Source: Oscillospiraceae bacterium (lineage in GTDB: Bacteria; Bacillota; Clostridia; Oscillospirales; Ruminococcaceae). Taken from it: a stretch of DNA of 60,584 nucleotides. The position numbers and the translations under genes were made by a program. This document shows, one piece after another, positions 36,567 through 44,446 of the stretch; within the stretch, counting starts at the first letter, position 1, and every line of letters begins with the position of its first letter. Below the pieces are notes generated by a model. That model made no database searches, was not told the DNA's origin, and saw nothing but the letters and a program-made list of their open reading frames with translations. The DNA lies in NCBI GenBank assembly GCA_022791945.1, contig JAAVZY010000039.1, positions 1 to 60,584 of the forward strand, in the 5' to 3' direction.

Positions 36567-37013
36567 TCAAAAATCACGCCCATTCTTCAGGGTGGAAGGA
36601 TCAAAGGAGCTGTCCACCTGAATGGTCCTGTGAGCAGGCTCCTGGGAACGGGCCACGGCCTCCAGCTCCTCCCGGGCATCCCGCTCCTGAAGGATCCGCT
36701 CCCGCTCCTTGGCGAGAACCAGATCCACCATCTCCCGGCCGTGGCTGTCCAGCTCCCGGTAATCGCGGAGGATGTCCCACTCGTCAATGCTGGCTGTAAA
36801 CTGATTGTCAATATGGATAACATCCTGATACAGATAATTTGCGTCGCATTTCAGGGCATCAAACAGGGCGTAAAGCAGCTCCGTTTTGGGGGAGCTGATG
36901 CCGTTCTCGTAGTTGGCGATTGCCGAAGGCGTGACGCCCAGGATGGCGGCCAATTCGGTTCTGGTCATTTTCAGGTTTTCCCTTCGATCCTTTAGCCTTG
37001 TGCTAAAGCTCAT
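36567..37013 (-). CDS. XRE-family repressor (ImmR-like)
   Basis: A 148-residue protein with an N-terminal HTH (TRTELAAILGVTPSAIANYE, residues 17-36) and a C-terminal region rich in charged helices. It is the expected substrate of the downstream ImmA-type protease. It is transcribed from a promoter at 37074-37101 facing an oppositely oriented promoter at 37135-37163; the intervening DNA likely holds the operators. Confidence 0.85.
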   Translation of the reverse strand: MSFSTRLKDRRENLKMTRTELAAILGVTPSAIANYENGISSPKTELLYALFDALKCDANYLYQDVIHIDNQFTASIDEWDILRDYRELDSHGREMVDLVLAKERERILQERDAREELEAVARSQEPAHRTIQVDSSFDPSTLKNGRDF

Positions 37014-37073
37014 GATGCTCTTCCTCTCCTTTGGAAAGCTTTGACGAGGCGGATGCCAAGTCTTCCTACTATT

Positions 37074-37163
37074 AGTATAGCAAAGATTTCTCCGATGTCA
37101 AGGCAAAAATAAATAATATTCTTGTAAAAACTACTTGACAATACAAGGATACAGTAGTATCAT
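37074..37163. promoter_or_regulatory. Divergent promoters controlled by the XRE repressor (predicted)
   Basis: Minus: TTGACA (37101-37096), 16-base spacer, TATACT (37079-37074), driving the repressor. Plus: TTGACA (37135-37140), 17-base spacer, TATCAT (37158-37163). Similar strings CTACTATTAGTATAG (37066-37080) and CAGTAGTATCATAG (37152-37165) overlap the two -10 boxes and may be operators. The plus promoter has no coding gene downstream before cspA, which lies on the other strand. Confidence 0.6.
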
Positions 37164-37227
37164 AGAAGCACAGAAACGTTTCTTGTATATTTAAAACAAA
37201 CGTTCAAGCCGCTTGAAACCCTTGAAA

Positions 37228-37294
37228 AAACAGCGGCGCCGCCTATCCCGAAGATAGGCGGCGCCACTGACCAAGAGCTTTTGAATAGGCTCTT
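37228..37294. repeat. Hairpin plus mosaic terminal repeat after cspA
   Basis: GGCGCCGCCTATC-CCGAA-GATAGGCGGCGCC (about 37233-37265) followed by a terminal-type repeat that, on the minus strand, reads GAGCCTATTCAAAAGCTC directly after the cspA TAA. Probably terminates cspA and any plus-strand transcript coming from 37163. Confidence 0.7.
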
Positions 37295-37505
37295 AGAGGG
37301 GACGGACATTGGCAGCCCGCAGCTTGTTGCTGTTCTTGGGATCGGGCTCGGTGTCGAAGGAAACCTTCTGACCCTCGTTCAGGGTCTTGAAGCCGTCGAT
37401 CTGGATAGCGGAGAAATGGACAAACACATCGTCGCCGCCGTCGTCGTTGGAAATAAAGCCGAAGCCCTTTTCAGCATTGAACCATTTTACAGTACCGGTG
37501 TTCAT
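37293..37505 (-). CDS. cspA: Cold shock protein
   Basis: A 70-residue single cold-shock domain with RNP1 KGFGFI (residues 13-18) and RNP2 VFVHF (27-31). Binds single-stranded RNA/DNA, melts secondary structure and can act as transcription antiterminator. RBS GGAGGT ten bases before the ATG. The leader contains a terminator-like hairpin (next entry). Its stop codon abuts a mosaic terminal repeat. Confidence 0.95.
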   Translation of the reverse strand: MNTGTVKWFNAEKGFGFISNDDGGDDVFVHFSAIQIDGFKTLNEGQKVSFDTEPDPKNSNKLRAANVRPL

Positions 37506-37551
37506 AAGTAGAAACCTCCATGCTCATTGTAATAGAATCGTAAACCCCCAC

Positions 37552-37612
37552 AAAAAAATCTCACATTTTTTGTAAACCATCAGCGAGCAATGACTTACAA
37601 AAAATGTGAGAT
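37552..37612 (-). terminator. Terminator-like hairpin within the cspA leader
   Basis: Perfect 18-bp arms ATCTCACATTTTTTGTAA (37558-37575) and TTACAAAAAATGTGAGAT (37595-37612), 19-base loop; on the minus strand the hairpin is followed by a T run (37557-37552). It lies between the predicted promoter and the cspA start. Confidence 0.75.
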
Positions 37613-37637
37613 CACCTTGCGAATTGGATACTTTTAT

Positions 37638-37666
37638 ACTATAGCACAGACGATCCAAAAAAGCAA
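37638..37666 (-). promoter_or_regulatory. Promoter upstream of the cspA leader
   Basis: Minus strand TTGCTT (37666-37661), 17-base spacer, TATAGT (37643-37638). Transcripts would cross the hairpin at 37612-37552 before cspA. Confidence 0.55.
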
Positions 37667-37768
37667 TAGGTATTCCTTCTTTTTTGAGGGGAATTTTTAC
37701 CGCCTGTGCAGCATCATACATACTGCTGTACTCCACATCCCCCACGCACCGAGGAAAGGACGGACGTC

Positions 37769-38143
37769 ATGACAAAAGAAGAGAAAAAGCGGTATCTTTC
37801 GGGCTATACCCAGCTGGAACGGTCGGTGGAGGAACGGCTGGGAGAGCTGGAACGGCTCCAGACCCTGCAAAGCCGGCTTCCCGCCGGGGAAGCAGTGCAG
37901 CGGAGTGCGGCTCAGCTCCAGCGGCAGCTGGAGGAGGAGATGGACGCCTGCGTCCGGAAGCGGGCGCGGATCTCGTCCCTGATCGCCGGGGCCGGGGAGG
38001 GCACGGCTCGAATCCTGCTGGAATACCGGTATCTTCAGGGCTGCACCTGGGAACAGATCGCCGAAAAGCTGCATTACAGCACCATGCAGATACACCGCAT
38101 CCACAACCGCGCCCTGGAGAAGCTGCCCAGCGAGTGGAATTAG
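37769..38143 (+). CDS. Small sigma-70 region 4-like / DUF1492-type protein
   Basis: A 124-residue protein: an N-terminal coiled-coil half (residues 10-70) and a C-terminal HTH resembling sigma region 4 (YRYLQGCTWEQIAEKLHYST, about 88-107). Proteins of this kind are common in phages and integrative elements of Firmicutes, where they control late genes. RBS GAGGAAAGGA; start ATG 37769. A mosaic-type hairpin terminator follows. Confidence 0.65.
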   Translation: MTKEEKKRYLSGYTQLERSVEERLGELERLQTLQSRLPAGEAVQRSAAQLQRQLEEEMDACVRKRARISSLIAGAGEGTARILLEYRYLQGCTWEQIAEKLHYSTMQIHRIHNRALEKLPSEWN

Positions 38144-38163
38144 AAGCTGTGCCGCGCAGTCGG

Positions 38164-38195
38164 GAAGGCCGCGAGACAAAGTCTCGCGGCCTTTT
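38164..38195. terminator. Terminator made of a single mosaic module
   Basis: AAGGCCGCGAGAC-AAA-GTCTCGCGGCC followed by TTTTT: a textbook intrinsic terminator using the same GCGAGAC/GTCTCGC core found in the larger mosaic elements. Confidence 0.88.
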
Positions 38196-38200
38196 TGGTG

Positions 38201-38533
38201 CTACACAGGCTTTTTCAGTTCCTCGGCGATGACGGCGCCGGCTTGCTCGGCGAGGGCGTTCATGTGGTTGGCAATGATAAGAAAGCTGTCGGTTTTGGGC
38301 CGGGGAGACTGATGCTCCAGCTCATCCAGGAGACGGAGCTTCAGCTCCGTCAGTTCCTGCTCCCGCTGACGGATGCGCTCCATCAGCGTGCCCTCAAAGG
38401 AGAGCTGCCAGTATCGTTCCGGATAGGATTCCTTCATATTGTGGAGCAGCTCCAGGCCATAGGCGCTGAGCGGCTGGCTGTCATCCCGGATATAAATCGC
38501 CGGCAGCAGTTTTTGCTGCGGATAGGTTGTCAT
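38201..38533 (-). CDS. TnpV-like small protein
   Basis: A 110-residue soluble, helical protein (YGLELLHNMKESYPERYWQL, then a charged helix and HMNALAEQAGAVIAEEL near the C-terminus). The spacing of these segments resembles TnpV proteins of clostridial transposons, whose function is unknown. Similarity is weak. It stands alone, with no transposase next to it. Confidence 0.45.
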   Translation of the reverse strand: MTTYPQQKLLPAIYIRDDSQPLSAYGLELLHNMKESYPERYWQLSFEGTLMERIRQREQELTELKLRLLDELEHQSPRPKTDSFLIIANHMNALAEQAGAVIAEELKKPV

Positions 38534-38689
38534 GTCTGCAAATCCTTTCTGATGTGCGCCAGGCGGCGCGGCGGTTTCTTCTGGTGTCTGTATTCAGTAT
38601 AACAGGGGATTTTGAACAAATAATGGATCCTCCGTCAAGGATTTGTATCCCTTCTGTAAAAACACGCTTTCCATTCCGAAACCGGGTGG

Positions 38690-39592
38690 TCATTTGCCTC
38701 CTTCCTCCTGAGAAGGAGGGAGCACGCCAAGCTTCTTAAAATATCCCCTTGTGGAATCGCTGTGCGGTCGGTTGAACCGCTTGAGGATCAGCGGAAGCTC
38801 CCTCTGTGTCAGGATATTCACCTTCTCCTCGCAAGTGAACAGGAGCTTGAAGCCCAATCCCTCCAGAACCGGCCCGCTCTCCGGGCAGAACACCCCAAAG
38901 GGATAGGCAAAGGCCACAGGCTCGCTGCCCAGCTCCTGCCGGATCTTTTCGTTCAGGCCGCCCACATCCTCCAGCAGGGCGGATTGATATTCCTGAACGC
39001 TTTCCCCCTGCCGGATGCGGATGCCGAACCGCTCCCCGGAGCCGTTCCCGTGAAGATCGTAGGTGTGATTCTGAACCTCCACCAGGCCGGAAGCCTGCAT
39101 TTCCCGGCACTGATCCCAGGTCAGGTGGGACCAGGCTACCGAGGTGTATTCCTGAGGCTGGGAAAAGAGGTCGGTATGTGTGCCGATGATAGAGACAACC
39201 GCCTTCATGCCGTATTTCTGCAAAAGAGGATAGGCGTATTCGTGGAAGCTCTCATATCCGTCGTCGAAGGTGATGAGGATCGGCTTAGGGGGCAGGGACG
39301 CGCCCTCTTCCGCCCAGGCCAGCAGCTCCCCCGTGCTGATGGCAGTATAGCCGCAGGACTGGATATAGCGGAGATCCTCTTCAAACTGTTCCGGAGAGAT
39401 GGTGTAGTCGTTCCAGCGGGCCGAATCAGCAAGGATGTGGTGATACATGGCCACCGGCAGCTTCAGCTCCGGCTGGGCGGGCGCTGAGACTGGCGCCGCG
39501 CCTGACGGGAACAGGCAGGATACCGCCACCAGCGTCGCCCCCAGCAGAACCGCCAGCAGATGATAATTTAGCTTCCAGGAACGGATGAACAA
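38690..39592 (-). CDS. Membrane-anchored polysaccharide deacetylase
   Basis: A 300-residue protein with an N-terminal signal anchor (about 8-30) and a NodB-type domain: metal/catalytic motif ITFDDGYES (about 106-114), NHTYDLHG (about 176-183) with the two His, and FAYPFGVF. It would remove acetyl groups from peptidoglycan or another polysaccharide outside the membrane. It is divergent from the ferritin-like gene at 39798. Confidence 0.85.
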   Translation of the reverse strand: MFIRSWKLNYHLLAVLLGATLVAVSCLFPSGAAPVSAPAQPELKLPVAMYHHILADSARWNDYTISPEQFEEDLRYIQSCGYTAISTGELLAWAEEGASLPPKPILITFDDGYESFHEYAYPLLQKYGMKAVVSIIGTHTDLFSQPQEYTSVAWSHLTWDQCREMQASGLVEVQNHTYDLHGNGSGERFGIRIRQGESVQEYQSALLEDVGGLNEKIRQELGSEPVAFAYPFGVFCPESGPVLEGLGFKLLFTCEEKVNILTQRELPLILKRFNRPHSDSTRGYFKKLGVLPPSQEEGGK

Positions 39593-39757
39593 TCCATCAA
39601 CCCCTTTATGCAGTTGTCGGGTTCGCCGCCCTATTATGTATATTGAAGCCGGTATGGATTATTCCCCTTTCCAGCACATCCAAAAAGGCGGGGAATTCCG
39701 CGTCACGCCGCCGCGGCCTCCCTCCCGCATACCCCAAAAATCCCCCGCATATGCTTA

Positions 39758-39784
39758 TTCCGGGAGTGCCTGGCGCTCCCGGAA
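39758..39784 (+). promoter_or_regulatory. Hairpin at the ribosome binding site of the ferritin-like gene
   Basis: TTCCGGGAG (39758-39766) and CTCCCGGAA (39776-39784) form a 9-bp stem whose right arm runs into the RBS (GGAAAGGAAG) 14 bases before the start. It could limit translation. Confidence 0.45.
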
Positions 39785-39797
39785 AGGAAGAAATGCC

Positions 39798-40343
39798 ATG
39801 TCGGAGCTCTGCTTTCCTGTTGCCGCGCCGAAGCCTCAGCCGCCGGTTGCACTGCCGGATCCTTATCCCAGAGTACGGATCACCCAGGCAGATCCCGCCT
39901 GTGCCTGCTCTCTCCTTACGGCCCTGGCCGGACGGGACGGGGAGATGACCACCATCTATGAATATCTTTACCAGCACTGGATGCTGACTTCCGTCTATGA
40001 GGAGCTCGCCTATACCCTGATCCGCATGGTTCATGTGGAAATTGTGCATCTTCAGCTGCTGGGCGGGCTGATCGTCCAGCTGGGCGGGAATCCCCGTTGT
40101 ATGTATCCCACCCGGAAGGGCTTCCGGCCCTGGACCGGGAGCATGGTGGACTACGCCCGCAGCGTCCGGGAGGTGCTGGAGTTTGACATCCGCCACGAAC
40201 AGGCAACCCTGGAGGCTTACGAACATCATGCGAATATTGTTCAGGACAGCTGCGCCTCCACCCTCCTGCTCCGGCTGGCCCAGGATGAACGGCTGCACAA
40301 ACGCCTCCTGGAAACCTACCTCTCCCGCCTGGAGCACGACTAG
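39798..40343 (+). CDS. Ferritin-like / CotJC-type protein
   Basis: A 181-residue protein. After a proline-rich N-terminus it shows four helices with the ferritin-like pattern of Glu/His ligands: EMTTIYEYLYQ, EELAYTLIRMVHVEIVHLQL, EFDIRHEQATLEAYEHH and LAQDERLHKRLLETYL. This resembles manganese-catalase/CotJC spore-coat proteins and related clostridial proteins binding two metals. Likely oxidative-stress or spore role. Start ATG 39798; an upstream in-frame extension lacks an RBS. Confidence 0.65.
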   Translation: MSELCFPVAAPKPQPPVALPDPYPRVRITQADPACACSLLTALAGRDGEMTTIYEYLYQHWMLTSVYEELAYTLIRMVHVEIVHLQLLGGLIVQLGGNPRCMYPTRKGFRPWTGSMVDYARSVREVLEFDIRHEQATLEAYEHHANIVQDSCASTLLLRLAQDERLHKRLLETYLSRLEHD

Positions 40344-40349
40344 GAACTC

Positions 40350-41030
40350 ACAGCGGGGACGCGTCCCCTTGGATTCCCGTCTTTGGGGGAGGGGGTGGGG
40401 ACGGGCGCTTGCGCCCGTCCCCCTACCTCGCTGGAACTCCCTGACTTGCTGATGCTTCCCGCGGAGACGATCGCCCGCCTGCCCATTTTTTCGTAAAGAA
40501 AAAATTCATCCCCACAAGCGGCGCAGAGACTGCGACGCAGAAAGTCCCGAGCGTGTTCTGTTACGCTCGGGACTTTCTGCAAGGAGGAGCTGGTGCTGCG
40601 CACGGAATCCCCCAGTCAGGGCTACCGCCGCTGCTCCGAAGGAGCGTCGGCGGTGGAAGGATTCCCTCGGGAGTACAGCGCCTCCCACCTGCACATACCG
40701 ATCGGAAGATCCAACTCAGTCTGCACGGGAACCCGGATGCGGCGCAGGAAGTACCCGGCACGCAGGAGGGAGCTTTTTTCTTTACGAAAAAAGCGTGCTG
40801 CGTGAATCAGACCATCTGCGTGGCAGAAGGCCGGAAATCTGTACAGACTTGACCCCGCCCCTTTTCCGCCCTTAAAAAAGCCCTCAAATAACGGGAATCC
40901 AAGGGGAATCCCTCCCCGATGCGCCGCCAGCGGCGCATCTCAGAATTCGGCGAAGCCGAATTCCTAGGCGCGTCGTGAAACAACGCACCGCAGAGCCGCG
41001 AGAGCAGAGCTCTCGCGGCCTTGCCCTTCT
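40350..41030. repeat. Mosaic palindromic element, large copy
   Basis: Contains the GTCCCGAGCG/CGCTCGGGAC hairpin (about 40540-40577), GCCGCTGCTCC/GGAGCGTCGGC, two TTTTTTCGTAAAGAAAAAA modules (about 40488-40506 and, inverted, 40775-40793), AATCTGTACAGACTT, GATGCGCCGCCAGCGGCGCATC (40918-40939), GAATTCGGCGAAGCCGAATTC, the GCGTCGTGAAACAACGC module, and GCGAGAGCAGAGCTCTCGC at the right edge. Reverse order compared with copy 1. Confidence 0.87.
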
Positions 41031-41034
41031 GGCC

Positions 41035-41811
41035 TCAGGTTGCGTCTTCAAAGACACGGTCAGCCTCGTCGAGCTCCTCCTGGGGCTCATAGGGATCCGG
41101 CAGGCCGTTCTGGAAATAATAGGGATGTATCATATACTTATGAATGTACTGGAAGGAGTTAAAGGCTGTTATCATCGTATAAGTGGAGAAGAAGATAAAC
41201 AGCGCCAGCAGCAGGGATACAAATATTGGACAGAATAGGAACACCAGCACCGTCAGCCCGCCCGCAAAGAACAGGGTGATGAAGTTCGTCCGCACACCTA
41301 GGAAGGACAGCAGAAATGAATTCCGCAGGATGGGCAGGAGCTTCAGATCCACTGTGCAGATGATCAGGTACACATAGTAGTTCGCAAAGGCGAACAGCAG
41401 GGTGAAGATGATCACGATTCCCAGCAGAACCCAGTAAAGTCCGCTTTCCAGGGTCTTTGCATAATAAAAGATCCACGCCTGCGTAATGCAGAAGGACAGC
41501 ACCAGATCCAGAATACCCACAACCAGGCCCTGCTTGAAATTGGCCTTGAAGGCGTCCCAGAAATCTGAAAAGAGAAAGACCGGCTTTTCCATGGTAAAGG
41601 AGTGGATGATTTTCGTCATGGCCGCCGTGGCGGGGCCAATGGTGATGATGGGAATGCAGAAGAGCACATACAGCAGATTCAGCTGCACCAGCTTCCAGAA
41701 CTTCCGGAAATAAATCTCAAAAAACAGGAAGAACCGCTTTTTCTTCGGCCCGTCCTTTTTTACGCCCTTTCCAGGCTTAGCGTAGTTGCCGAATCCTAAA
41801 AATCCCGCCAT
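41035..41811 (-). CDS. YesL/DUF624 family membrane protein
   Basis: A 258-residue protein with about five membrane segments and the family pattern FWKLVQLNLLYVLFCIPIIT followed by GPATAAM. YesL-type proteins accompany carbohydrate ABC transporters in Firmicutes; here it follows the spoIIM-like gene and no sugar permease is near. Function unknown. Confidence 0.8.
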   Translation of the reverse strand: MAGFLGFGNYAKPGKGVKKDGPKKKRFFLFFEIYFRKFWKLVQLNLLYVLFCIPIITIGPATAAMTKIIHSFTMEKPVFLFSDFWDAFKANFKQGLVVGILDLVLSFCITQAWIFYYAKTLESGLYWVLLGIVIIFTLLFAFANYYVYLIICTVDLKLLPILRNSFLLSFLGVRTNFITLFFAGGLTVLVFLFCPIFVSLLLALFIFFSTYTMITAFNSFQYIHKYMIHPYYFQNGLPDPYEPQEELDEADRVFEDAT

Positions 41812-41871
41812 GGAGCAACCATCCCTTTCCGCCGGCTGAACCTCAGACCGGCCACATCCTTTTTCCCTGCC

Positions 41872-42528
41872 CTATGTTCCCAACTGGAAGAACCCGGAAA
41901 AGAGCCGTACGCACAGGGCGTAAGTCCCCGCGGACAGCACAGCCATGAAACAGAGTATCAGGAATTTCATATTATACAGCCGGATCACACCGCCGGTTAC
42001 CGGCCCGCAGGGCTTTTCCAGGCTCTCGCCCCGGCGCATTGGACAGAAGCCGGAGAAAAACAGGCAGGAAAGCCGGATGGACTCCCTGCACCCGATGAAC
42101 AGCGCCAGCAGCTCCAGCACCGCGGAGGGGACGAGCACCAACGCGCTGTAGCCCAGAGCCTCCCAGCCGAAGGCACGGTAAAGATTCCCCAGGAAGGCCC
42201 CCAGCCCCAGGCCCTTGAAGAAGGGAAGCACCAGCGCGCCGGGCTGTCCGATGGCGCTGTAGCCCAGCAGGTAGGGGATCAGGAGGAAGAGGAAAGCGGT
42301 CTGAAGGCACTGGCGGAAGCTCTCCAGGAGGGACTGCTCCCGCTGAGCGAGCACATAGCCGCCCGCCAGTCTGCCCAGCGTGTCGGACAGAGCGCCGCCC
42401 CGGCTGATGAGGAGAACCCCATAAATCATGCCCGCCGCAAAGGAAAGGACAATCAGAAAAAAAGACAGTCTTCCTCTGGGGCGGAGTATTTCCGCCGTTC
42501 TGAATGAGCGCACCTGCATGTCCATCAT
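41872..42528 (-). CDS. SpoIIM-like sporulation membrane protein
   Basis: A 218-residue protein with about five hydrophobic segments and the SpoIIM/DUF95 pattern (SFAAGMIYGVLL near the N-terminus, FLLIPYLLGYSAIGQPGALV in the middle, GLGLGAFLG). SpoIIM is part of the DMP peptidoglycan-remodelling complex needed for engulfment. The Met at 42528, 42525 or 42519 may be the start; the RBS is poor. It lies 77 bases downstream of the SCIFF maturase. Confidence 0.65.
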   Translation of the reverse strand: MMDMQVRSFRTAEILRPRGRLSFFLIVLSFAAGMIYGVLLISRGGALSDTLGRLAGGYVLAQREQSLLESFRQCLQTAFLFLLIPYLLGYSAIGQPGALVLPFFKGLGLGAFLGNLYRAFGWEALGYSALVLVPSAVLELLALFIGCRESIRLSCLFFSGFCPMRRGESLEKPCGPVTGGVIRLYNMKFLILCFMAVLSAGTYALCVRLFSGFFQLGT

Positions 42529-42605
42529 CCTAACATATTTTTTTCATTAATATGTTAAGATACTGTGACTTAGAACTCAAATGGGAAGCAAGCCCGCCAA
42601 GGCGA

Positions 42606-43964
42606 TCACTCCGCCAGCGCGGCCTTGATCATGATCGCGCATTCCAGCCGCTTCCGCTCCAGCTCGCAGGAAACCTTGTGCGGCTTCAGGATATCCCCGG
42701 CATACTGGAGGTTGTTGGCGTTGCAGCCGCCGCTGCAATAGAACTTTGCCCAGCAGCCTTTGCAGTCCTCCTTGCTGTAGACGTTGGCCCGGGCGAAGCG
42801 CTCCTTCATCTCCCGGTTGATGGAGCCGTCATAGACGCTCCCCATCTTCCACTCCTCCATGCCCGCAAACTGGTGGCAGGGATAGACGTCCCCGTCCGGA
42901 GTGACCGCCACATACTCGTTGCCGCAGCCGCAGCCACGGAGCCGCTTAATCGCGCAGGGGCCCTGATCCAGATCCAGCATGAAATGGAAGAAGTTGAAGC
43001 CCTTTCCGGCCTTTTTCCGCCGGATCATCTCCAGCGCAAGACGCTCATACTCCTGGAAAATTCGGGGAAGCTCCGCCTCTGTCAGGGAATACGCCTCCGC
43101 CGGATCGGTCACCACCGGCTCCACGGAGATCTGATCAAAGCCCGCTTCGTTCAGGGAGAGCACGTCCTTGGCAAAGTCCAGATTATACCGGGTGTAGGTC
43201 CCCCGGACGTAGTACTGCCCGTCTCCCCTGCGGCGGACGAACTCCTGAAACTTAGGCAGGATCAGGTCGTAGCTTCCCTTGCCGTTGGGAGCGGGGCGCA
43301 TCCGGTCATGGACATCCTTCCGCCCGTCGATGGAGAGCACCACGTTGTGCATCTCCTGGTTGATGTAGTCCATGGTATCGCTGTCCAGCAGCACGCCGTT
43401 GGTGGTGATGGTAAAGCGGAATTTCTTCCCGTATTCGGCTTCTCTGCCCCGTGCGTAGGCGACCACCGCCTTGACCACGTCCATATTCATCAGCGGCTCC
43501 CCGCCGAAGAAATCCAGCTCCAGATTCCGGCGGCCCTGGGAGTGCTCCAGCAGAAAATCGATGGCCTTTTTCCCGGTTGCCTCGTCCAGGAGCTTCCGCC
43601 CGTGGCCGAAATCGCCGGTGGAGGCGAAGCAGTATTGGCACCGCAGGTTGCAGTCGTGGGCCACATGGAGACACATGGACTTGATCGGCGCGGAAACCAT
43701 CCGATCCGCAAACTGGGCGTAATCGTCCTCGGAGAAGAGCACGCCGTCCTTCCAGAGCTCCAACAGCTCCTGATAGGCTTCCTCCAGCTCCGCCAGGGAG
43801 TAGCGATCCCGGAGCTCCTCCGCCGCCTTCCGGGGCAGCTCCTCGCTCATGGGAGGCTCCAGCAGATCCAGCAGATCATAGGCTATCCGATCCACCACGT
43901 GAATGCCGCCGCTGTTTACGTCGATCACAATATAGAAGCCGTTCAGCTGATATTTATGTATCAT
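42606..43964 (-). CDS. scfB: SCIFF peptide maturase, radical SAM/SPASM
   Basis: A 452-residue enzyme forming thioether cross-links in the SCIFF peptide. The radical SAM motif is CNLRCQYC (C105, C109, C112), and the C-terminal SPASM region has many Cys (GCGCGNEYVA, CKGCWAKFYCSGGC) for auxiliary 4Fe-4S clusters. The N-terminus MIHKYQLNGFYIVIDVNSG matches the peptide-recognition part of SCIFF maturases. ATG 43964 is preferred to an upstream GTG at 43982. Its peptide substrate is encoded at 44346-44209, upstream on the same strand. Confidence 0.93.
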   Translation of the reverse strand: MIHKYQLNGFYIVIDVNSGGIHVVDRIAYDLLDLLEPPMSEELPRKAAEELRDRYSLAELEEAYQELLELWKDGVLFSEDDYAQFADRMVSAPIKSMCLHVAHDCNLRCQYCFASTGDFGHGRKLLDEATGKKAIDFLLEHSQGRRNLELDFFGGEPLMNMDVVKAVVAYARGREAEYGKKFRFTITTNGVLLDSDTMDYINQEMHNVVLSIDGRKDVHDRMRPAPNGKGSYDLILPKFQEFVRRRGDGQYYVRGTYTRYNLDFAKDVLSLNEAGFDQISVEPVVTDPAEAYSLTEAELPRIFQEYERLALEMIRRKKAGKGFNFFHFMLDLDQGPCAIKRLRGCGCGNEYVAVTPDGDVYPCHQFAGMEEWKMGSVYDGSINREMKERFARANVYSKEDCKGCWAKFYCSGGCNANNLQYAGDILKPHKVSCELERKRLECAIMIKAALAE

Positions 43965-43993
43965 CAGTTCTTGATCCCTCACTATTCCAGCCT

Positions 43994-44099
43994 GTGAACC
44001 TGTTCAAAGCTTCTGCGTGGTGGGTGGGTAAGGTCGCGAGACGCTGTCTCGCGGCCTTACCCACCCACCACGCAGAGCCTGTAAACAGGCTCTGACAAA
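43994..44099. repeat. Mosaic hairpin between SCIFF peptide and maturase genes
   Basis: A near-perfect palindrome about 66 bases long (44011-44076): CTGCGTGGTGGGTGGGTAAG on the left arm with its complement on the right, core CGCGAGACGCTGTCTCGCG, followed by the palindrome GAGCCTGTAAACAGGCTC of the terminal-repeat type. It lies inside the scf gene pair. Confidence 0.8.
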
Positions 44100-44165
44100 C
44101 AAAGAAGCTGTACCCATGGCCGCAGGGGTGTGGCTCTGCGGCCGCGAATACACCTTCCAAAAAGA

Positions 44166-44203
44166 AAAGGGGCGGATCTGTCCTCCGGATAGACCCGCCT
44201 CTG
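44166..44203 (-). terminator. Terminator after the SCIFF peptide gene
   Basis: Minus strand GGCGGGTC ... GATCCGCC followed by CCTTTTCTTTTT, six bases after the scfA stop. It should cut most transcripts, leaving more scfA than scfB message. Confidence 0.75.
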
Positions 44204-44208
44204 CGCTC

Positions 44209-44346
44209 TTATTTCTCGCACTTCTGATTGGCAACCGTGCAGGAGGTCTTGCAGGCAGACTGGCAGGAGGCCTGGCACTCGCCGCAGCCGCCCTTTGCCG
44301 CAGACTTCTTGAGGTTTGCGCTGTTCAGGGTCTTGACATGCTTCAT
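44209..44346 (-). CDS. scfA: SCIFF ribosomal peptide precursor (six cysteines in 45 residues)
   Basis: A 45-residue RiPP precursor beginning MKHVKTLNSANLKKS, with six cysteines at 21, 24, 28, 32, 36 and 43. This is the exact hallmark of the SCIFF family. The radical SAM enzyme encoded downstream links Cys to other residues by thioether bonds; the product's biological role is unknown. RBS AGGGAG eight bases before the ATG. Neighbours (YajC, TIGR04086 protein upstream) are the conserved clostridial context. Confidence 0.95.
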   Translation of the reverse strand: MKHVKTLNSANLKKSAAKGGCGECQASCQSACKTSCTVANQKCEK

Positions 44347-44446
44347 TGGTTTTCTCCCTCGCTTCCGCATTTGAAAGTGATTGGAGTCCGCAGACTTTGG
44401 CTGCGGCTCTCACATGAGAAAAGTATAACACAAAAAGGGGAAAAGA

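Noticed and set aside
35874-37013. ImmA/ImmR pair as evidence of an integrated ICE here
   Set aside because: No integrase, relaxase, conjugation gene or attachment site is found within the surrounding 10 kb; the genes around it are ordinary chromosomal ones.
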